Positions 23,201 through 27,728 of a stretch of 27,728 nucleotides of DNA are shown here, piece after piece. The stretch covers positions 1 to 27,728 of the forward strand of contig JBBQSU010000036.1 in assembly GCA_038234815.1 (NCBI GenBank). Direction: 5' to 3'. Within the stretch, counting starts at the first letter, position 1. Each line of letters begins with the position of its first letter. The notes under the pieces are model-generated. The model saw only the letters and a list, made by a program, of their open reading frames with translations. It made no database searches and was not told the origin of the DNA. Source of the DNA: JBBQSU01 sp038234815 (GTDB lineage: Bacteria; Planctomycetota; Phycisphaerae; Tepidisphaerales; Tepidisphaeraceae). Position numbers and translations under genes: made by a program.

Positions 23201-23205
23201 CTGTC

Positions 23206-24768
23206 GTGAGTTGCATCTCCGCACAGGATTCACAATTGACCCGGCTGGCTGAAGCGATTGCCCAGCGCGTGGGCCAGCAGCGATTTCATGTCTGGTTCAG
23301 CAATTCGACTCGACTCGATCTTCGCAACGACGGTTTGGAGATCGCCGTACCCAATGATTTCATCAGCGAGTGGATCGGCACGCACTTCTCGCGGCCGATT
23401 CAGGAAGCGGCCAACGAAGTGCTTGGCTGCGACCTGCAACTGAAATTCAATGTTTCCCCTGAACTTTTCGAGATGAAATCAGCGTTTGGCGCATCGAAAA
23501 ATCCCACAAGCCTTCCCGGGACGACCGCGAAGACCGGGGCCACCGCGGCGACGACGCCAGCGGGCGTTTTCGCCTCGACCCGCGCCGGCGTGGCAAAATC
23601 GGCACCGCCCGTTCGTCCGACGGCTGATTCCCAGCAGAAAGCCCCGACAGACCGATCGGCCAACGCGGGGACCGATCGCGAGAATCACTTCGGCGCATTT
23701 TCGACGCGCTCTCGCCTGCGGCACGATCTACACACTTTTATCACGGGCCCGAGCAACCAACTTGCCGCCGGCACGACCGCTTATGTCGCAGAGTTTCCCG
23801 GGGCACAGTACAACCCGCTTTTCATTCACGGCAGTTGCGGCCTGGGAAAAACCCACCTGCTCCAGGGACTTTGCCGAAAATTCATCGCCCATCATCCCAC
23901 CAAGCGCTGGATGTATCTGACCGGCGAGGAATTCACCAACGAGTACCTCACCGCCCTCCGCGGCAACAAGCTCGACGCTTTCCGCAGAAAAATGCGCGAC
24001 CTCGACCTGCTGGTCATCGACGACGTGCATTTCCTCAGTGGCAAGCGGGCGACGCAGGAAGAATTCCTGCATACCTTCAATTCCATCGAAGCCATGGGCA
24101 AACAGGTGGTGATGGCCAGCGATAGCCACCCGAAGGTGATCGAAGCGTTCGGCGAATCGCTAATTAACCGATTCGTGAGCGGGATGGTGGTTCGGATTGA
24201 TCCTCCCAACTTCGCCACTCGGTGTGAAATCCTTCGCGCCCTTGCGCTGCGGAGCAAAATTGTGTTGCCCGAAGAAGTGGTGAACTGGGTGGGCCGGCGG
24301 GTGACGAAAAACGTGCGGGAACTTGAAGGCGCCATGACCCGGATCAGCGCCCTCTCCAAACTCTGCGACGGCCAAGTTGACGCGCAGATGGCGCAGGACG
24401 CCCTCGGTGATCTCGATCGTCAGCACGCCGCACCCGTGCGGCCCGAAGCCATCGTGCAAAGCGTCTGCACCTACTTCGGCCTGGAGCAAAAGGACCTGAT
24501 GAGCGGGTGCCGCCAGCGGACGATCAGCCTGGCCCGCAGCCTGGCCATGTACATGGTCCGAAAAACCGCTCGACTGAGTTTCCCGGAAATCGGCGCGCGC
24601 CTCGGCAAACGCAACCACAGCACGGTCATCAGCGCTTGCCGGCGCATCGAACGCGCCGTGAGTAAGAATGAAAGCCTGGCCTGGACCAGCGCCGTCGGCG
24701 AGCGACAGGAAGAAGCCACCGAGTTGATCGAACGGTTGGAAGAGCAGTGCCGGTCACTGCAAATGTAA
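23206..24768 (+). CDS. dnaA: Chromosomal replication initiator protein DnaA
   Basis: This 520-aa ATPase binds DnaA boxes and melts the origin. Domain I (about 1-90) contains RFHVWFSNSTRLDL. A low-complexity Ala/Thr/Pro linker (about 95-155) follows. The AAA+ domain has Walker A GSCGLGKTHLL (G209-K215), Walker B LLVIDDVHFL (D272, D273), and the sensor/arginine-finger segment ESLINRFVSGMVVRIDPP. Domain IV (about 410-520) ends with the box-binding helix as KRNHSTVISACRRIE. Position N470 is Asp (RDHTTV) in most DnaA proteins; the Asp-to-Asn change is notable beside boxes that deviate from consensus. The GTG at 23206 is supported by GAAGGAG. dnaN and recF do not follow; the next gene is convergent yjbQ. 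Confidence 0.96.
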   Translation: MSCISAQDSQLTRLAEAIAQRVGQQRFHVWFSNSTRLDLRNDGLEIAVPNDFISEWIGTHFSRPIQEAANEVLGCDLQLKFNVSPELFEMKSAFGASKNPTSLPGTTAKTGATAATTPAGVFASTRAGVAKSAPPVRPTADSQQKAPTDRSANAGTDRENHFGAFSTRSRLRHDLHTFITGPSNQLAAGTTAYVAEFPGAQYNPLFIHGSCGLGKTHLLQGLCRKFIAHHPTKRWMYLTGEEFTNEYLTALRGNKLDAFRRKMRDLDLLVIDDVHFLSGKRATQEEFLHTFNSIEAMGKQVVMASDSHPKVIEAFGESLINRFVSGMVVRIDPPNFATRCEILRALALRSKIVLPEEVVNWVGRRVTKNVRELEGAMTRISALSKLCDGQVDAQMAQDALGDLDRQHAAPVRPEAIVQSVCTYFGLEQKDLMSGCRQRTISLARSLAMYMVRKTARLSFPEIGARLGKRNHSTVISACRRIERAVSKNESLAWTSAVGERQEEATELIERLEEQCRSLQM

Positions 24769-24859
24769 ACCCGACCCGTGGGTTGGAGTTACGCGCGTCG
24801 AATTACCAGAAGCGGGCGGGCGTCGTCGCGACCGGGGCTTGCGTTTTTCGACTCATTTT

Positions 24860-25270
24860 TCAAATGACGATCGTCACCATGACGATGCGTTTCCGCGGGC
24901 TGGTATCAAAATCCACCAATACAATCTGTTGCCACTGCCCGGTGAGGAGTTTTCCACCCGAAATCGGAACAGTCAGGTCTGGTCCCAGCAGCGCGCTTCG
25001 GACATGAGCATGCCCGTTGTCGTCGTGCCAGGTGGCTTCGTGCTGATAGCGGATGTCGTCGGGAGCGAGGCGTTGGAAGAACTCAGGCAGGTCGTGCTTG
25101 ACCAGCCCTGGTTCAAATTCAATGGTCGTCAACCCGGCAGTGCTGCCGGCGATAAACAGATGAACCAGCCCGCTACCCTTTATCGACTTGATCTTCTCGG
25201 TCAATAGCGGCGAGAGATTGACAATGTCGGTACTGCCCTGCGTCTGCACTTCCAACGAAAACTGCTGCAT
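24860..25270 (-). CDS. yjbQ: YjbQ/UPF0047 family protein (secondary thiamine-phosphate synthase-like)
   Basis: This 136-aa protein fits the UPF0047 family over its full length: GSGLVHLFIAGSTAGLTTIE, then EFEPGLVKHDLPEFFQRLAP, HEATWHDDNGHAHVRSALLG, and GQWQQIVLVDFDTSPRKR. The His and Asp/Asn residues of TWHDDNGHAH are the usual ligand-binding cluster and are present. Family members can show weak thiamine-phosphate synthase activity in E. coli, but the true cellular role is unsettled. The ATG at 25270 has GGAG a few bases upstream and gives the family start; the frame extends to 25303 without need. It converges with dnaA, and a tRNA gene lies 157 nt upstream on the same strand. Confidence 0.92.
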   Translation of the reverse strand: MQQFSLEVQTQGSTDIVNLSPLLTEKIKSIKGSGLVHLFIAGSTAGLTTIEFEPGLVKHDLPEFFQRLAPDDIRYQHEATWHDDNGHAHVRSALLGPDLTVPISGGKLLTGQWQQIVLVDFDTSPRKRIVMVTIVI

Positions 25271-25427
25271 GAATACTCCATTCAACGTACGTACCCTAAA
25301 CACCCGAGAGCGGCATCCTATCGGAATGAGGTTCGGAAATCGAAGCGACGCGGGAAAGCCAAAGGTGACGCCGCGCCAAGCTCATCTAATCGGCGTTGCC
25401 ATTGCGAGAAGGGATAACTAAGTACAC

Positions 25428-25500
25428 TGGGAGCGCACGGATTCGAACCGTGAACCAAGAGATTATGAGTCTCCTGCTCTAACCGTTGAGCTACGCTCCC
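25428..25500 (-). tRNA. tRNA with CAU anticodon (elongator Met or lysidine-type Ile2)
   Basis: A complete cloverleaf of 73 nt is seen. The acceptor GGGAGCG (25494-25500 on the minus strand) pairs with CGCTCCC (25429-25435), the discriminator is A, and CCA is not encoded. The T arm is CACGG-TTCGAAT-CCGTG. The anticodon loop is CTCATAA on a GGAGA/TCTCT stem with a G-U first pair. It is not initiator tRNA, because the three G-C pairs of the anticodon stem are absent. The 8-nt D loop and anticodon arm look closer to E. coli Ile2, whose C34 is changed to lysidine by TilS, than to elongator Met. Identity is left open. The 5' end is 3 nt after the pyrC stop codon. Confidence 0.93.
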
Positions 25501-25503
25501 GGA

Positions 25504-26802
25504 CTATTTCGACCGCAGGCCATTTCTTAGCGACCACTTGATCTGGCCATCGACGATCGTGTGCGTCGCACGACCCTGCACCTGCCAGCCGTGGAATGGG
25601 CAGTTGCGACTCTTGCTTAAAAACTGGTCCATGTCGATCGTCCATTTCAGGTTCGGATCGATGACCGTCACGTCGCCATCCGAACCCGGCTTCAGGCTGC
25701 CCTTGTTCAGGCGCACCACCTCGGCCTGCCGACTGGTCATCATGGCGATCAACTTCATATAGTCGATATGCTTCGGCTCAACCAGCGCCTTGATATAGAG
25801 CGCCAAGGCACATTCCAGACCCAGAATGCCGAAAGGCGCGTCCTGAAATTCCAGTTCTTTTTCCTCGGCCCGGTGCGGGGCGTGATCGGTGGCCAGGAGG
25901 TCGATTGTGCCGTCTTTCACGCCGGCGATGCACGCGGCCACGTCTGCCGCCGTGCGCAGGGGCGGATTCATCTTATAGTTCGTGTCATACCCCCGACAGT
26001 CTTCGTCGGTCAGCAGCAGATGGTGCGGGGATACTTCGGCGCTGAGCGGCTGGCCCTCGGCCTTCCCGCGGCGAATAAGCTCAACGCTCCAGGCCGTGCT
26101 GATGTGCTGCACGTGATAGCGGCAATGGATCGTGCGATTCAGCAGCAGGTCGCGGGCAATCATCAGTTGCTCGGCCTCGGCGGGGATGCCCCCGATGCCC
26201 AGCGCCGTGGAAACCACCCCCGCGTGCATCGCACCACCGGAAAGCGACGGCTCTTCGCAGTGTTGCATCAACAGGGCATCGAACATCTTGCAGTATTGCA
26301 GCGCCTTGCGCATCACCGCGGCGTCACTCACCCCCACGCCGTCGTCACTCAGGGCGATCGCCCCGCGTTGCAGCATTGATCCGATCTCGGCCAGTTCCTT
26401 CCCTTCGCGGCCCTTGGTGATGGCCCCGACCGGGTAGAGGTTCGCCAGCCCGACGCGCTCGGTCTCCCGAAGGATGAACTCGATCTGCCCTTCGTTATCC
26501 AGCGCGGGCTTGGTGTTCGGCATACAGCAGACGGTGGTGAATCCGCCAGCCACCGCCGCAGCCAAACCTGATGCGATCGTTTCCTCTTCCTCATCTCCCG
26601 GCTCTCGAAAATGGACATGGATGTCGATCAACCCCGGTGTGACCAGACAACCGGCCGCGTCGATGATCTCCTCAACGCCCGGCGCGGCGATCCCCGAATC
26701 AATCGCCGCGATTTTTCCGTCGCGAATCAACAGGTCCGCCCGTCGCTGAAGATTCTGCGACGGGTCAAGGATCGTGCCGTTTTGGATGAGGATGGAAGGC
26801 AT
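25504..26802 (-). CDS. pyrC: Dihydroorotase, class I (PyrC)
   Basis: This 432-aa amidohydrolase cyclises carbamoyl aspartate to dihydroorotate, the third step of pyrimidine synthesis, in the cytoplasm. Its length and the HVHFREPG metal motif (H62, H64) place it in the ~430-aa class I group rather than the ~345-aa E. coli type. Further signatures are TTVCCMPNTKPALDN, HCEEPSLSGG, HVQHISTAWSVELI, NPPLRTAADV and LLATDHAPHRAEEK. All metal ligands appear intact, so it should be catalytic rather than a pyrC-prime scaffold. The start MPSILIQNGTILDPSQ is at 26802. It lies 46 nt after pyrB on the same strand, an operon, and a tRNA gene begins 3 nt after its stop. Confidence 0.95.
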   Translation of the reverse strand: MPSILIQNGTILDPSQNLQRRADLLIRDGKIAAIDSGIAAPGVEEIIDAAGCLVTPGLIDIHVHFREPGDEEEETIASGLAAAVAGGFTTVCCMPNTKPALDNEGQIEFILRETERVGLANLYPVGAITKGREGKELAEIGSMLQRGAIALSDDGVGVSDAAVMRKALQYCKMFDALLMQHCEEPSLSGGAMHAGVVSTALGIGGIPAEAEQLMIARDLLLNRTIHCRYHVQHISTAWSVELIRRGKAEGQPLSAEVSPHHLLLTDEDCRGYDTNYKMNPPLRTAADVAACIAGVKDGTIDLLATDHAPHRAEEKELEFQDAPFGILGLECALALYIKALVEPKHIDYMKLIAMMTSRQAEVVRLNKGSLKPGSDGDVTVIDPNLKWTIDMDQFLSKSRNCPFHGWQVQGRATHTIVDGQIKWSLRNGLRSK

Positions 26803-26848
26803 AGTTCGATTGTTGGTTCGACAGTTCTGAAATTTTTCCGCCTCGCTA

Positions 26849-27728
26849 CTAACTCTGCGTCACCAGGTAAAGCACCGCCATGCGGACGGCCAGGCCGTTG
26901 GTGACTTGCTTCAGGATGCCGCTCTGCGGGCCGTCGGCGATGCTGCTGCTGATTTCAATTCCGCGGTTCATGGGACCGGGGTGCATGATGAACACGTCCT
27001 TTTTGCACCGCCGGAAGCGGTCCTGCGTCAGGCCGAACATCGCGGTGAACTCTCGGACGGTTGGAAACTGGCTGGTCTGGATGCGTTCGAACTGCACCCG
27101 AAGCATGTTGATCACGTCCACCTGGCCGATGATCTGGTCGAAGTCATGAACGACGCGGGCACCAAGCTGCTCAAACGCTCGCGGGAGTAGCGTCGTGGGA
27201 CCTACAAGGATCACTTCGGCACCAAGCTTGGTGAGTGCCCACAGGTTTGAGCGTGCCACGCGGGAGTTGGCGATATCGCCGACGATGGCGACCTTCAGCC
27301 CGGCGATGCGTCCGAAGCGCTCGCGCATTGTATAAAGATCGAGCAGCCCCTGTGTGGGATGTTCGTGAGCGCCGTCGCCGGCGTTGACCACGCTGCACTG
27401 CACGGTTCGGGCCAGTTGATGCGCGGCCCCTGCGGCGCGATGACGCACCACGATCACGTCGATCCCCATCGCCTCGATGTTCCGGGCGGTGTCCACCAGC
27501 GTTTCGCCTTTGCTGGTGCTGCTGGTCTTTTCGGAAAAATCCAGCACGTCGGCGCTGAGCCGTTGGGCCGCCAGGGCAAAGCTCATGCGCGTTCGCGTCG
27601 AATCCTCAAAAAAAGCGTTGACCACCACGCGCCCGCGAAGTGCCGGCACTTTTTTCACGCTGCGCGTCGATACCTCTTTGAACGAGTCGGCGGTGTCCAG
27701 CAGCAGGTTGATTTCCCCTGCAGTCAGG
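26849..27728 (-). CDS. pyrB: Aspartate carbamoyltransferase catalytic chain, 5' end beyond the window
   Basis: ATCase joins carbamoyl phosphate and aspartate, the second step of pyrimidine synthesis. The visible part is 292 codons plus stop and runs off the window edge. The open frame continues past the GTG at 27658 with family sequence (LTAGEINLLLDTADSFKEVS), so that GTG is not the start. Landmarks are the carbamoyl-phosphate loop FFEDSTRTRMSF, GDGAHEHPTQGLLDLYT, VGDIANSRVARSN and the aspartate-loop end HPGPMNRGIEI. The catalytic residues are intact. Perhaps only ~15-20 N-terminal residues are missing. It precedes pyrC by 46 nt. Class I PyrC and PyrB pairs often form a mixed complex, which is a reasonable inference here. 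No PyrI regulatory chain is visible. Confidence 0.95.
   Translation of the reverse strand, partial: LTAGEINLLLDTADSFKEVSTRSVKKVPALRGRVVVNAFFEDSTRTRMSFALAAQRLSADVLDFSEKTSSTSKGETLVDTARNIEAMGIDVIVVRHRAAGAAHQLARTVQCSVVNAGDGAHEHPTQGLLDLYTMRERFGRIAGLKVAIVGDIANSRVARSNLWALTKLGAEVILVGPTTLLPRAFEQLGARVVHDFDQIIGQVDVINMLRVQFERIQTSQFPTVREFTAMFGLTQDRFRRCKKDVFIMHPGPMNRGIEISSSIADGPQSGILKQVTNGLAVRMAVLYLVTQS

Larger units (their letters stand above)
22657..23205. other. oriC: Candidate replication origin / dnaA upstream regulatory region
   Basis: This is 549 bp without a convincing gene, directly upstream of dnaA. Degenerate DnaA-box-like sequences are TTGTCCCCA (22695-22703, plus), CTGTCCACG (22717-22725, minus), TTATCTACC (22728-22736, minus), TTGTCCCAG (22823-22831, minus), TTATCCCTA (22884-22892, minus) and TTGTCCACG (23181-23189, plus). 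Short AT-rich runs lie at 22674-22688 and 22731-22747. Dyads occur at 22811-22835, 22929-22948 and 23132-23160. None of the boxes is the exact TTATCCACA, so origin function is inferred from position and site clustering. A start-like 84-codon frame at 22897-23151 does not look like protein. Confidence 0.4.

Noticed and set aside
27656..27658. GTG as the true start of pyrB
   Set aside because: The sequence upstream stays open and matches the ATCase N-terminus, so the gene simply continues out of the window.

Overview
The window looks like a diderm, GC-rich bacterial chromosome, most likely a planctomycete of the Phycisphaerae type. This is inferred from gene content and protein style and was not checked by any search. 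Supporting signs are an outer-membrane DUF481 barrel ending in an aromatic residue, a lipobox lipoprotein, an MsbA-like exporter, DnaA with an unusual recognition helix, and a domesticated CII-like regulator. Nearly all genes share one composition. The exception is the first ~120 bases, which are AT-rich with long homopolymers and look like a poor contig end.

Layout. (1) 1-3457: contig end, a broken ASCH-like start, and a type IIG restriction-modification enzyme (minus strand) carrying an in-frame array of 102-bp palindrome-bearing repeats. (2) 3634-8779: plus-strand lacZ (GH2 beta-galactosidase), a GT4 glycosyltransferase 3 nt behind it, and purC. (3) 8796-12554: a tight minus-strand operon of an SDR dehydrogenase, a PANK4-type DUF89 phosphatase, an ABM-fold small protein and a GT39-like membrane glycosyltransferase. 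(4) 12704-13546: a sugar isomerase/epimerase-like TIM barrel that seems to have lost most metal ligands. (5) 13729-15728: an envelope cassette of helical lipoprotein, MscL channel and DUF481 outer-membrane protein. (6) 15816-17560: CII-like HTH protein with a candidate 48-aa leader gene, then a divergent HAD phosphatase and a His-tailed small membrane protein. (7) 17614-20983: MsbA-like ABC exporter with a PDZ-like loop insertion, divergent from a DegT-family aminotransferase. (8) 21014-22656: a secreted unknown protein and a two-lobed GNAT acetyltransferase. (9) 22657-24768: a 549-bp non-coding region with degenerate DnaA-box-like sites (candidate oriC), then dnaA. (10) 24860-27728: yjbQ, a tRNA with CAU anticodon, pyrC, and pyrB cut by the window edge.

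Most genes are housekeeping or envelope functions. There is no prophage, CRISPR array or transposase. The parts most worth a second look are the repeat array inside the restriction enzyme, the PDZ-like loop in the ABC exporter, the degenerate TIM barrel, the lipoprotein-MscL-barrel cassette, and the overlooked small ORF at 16360-16506.
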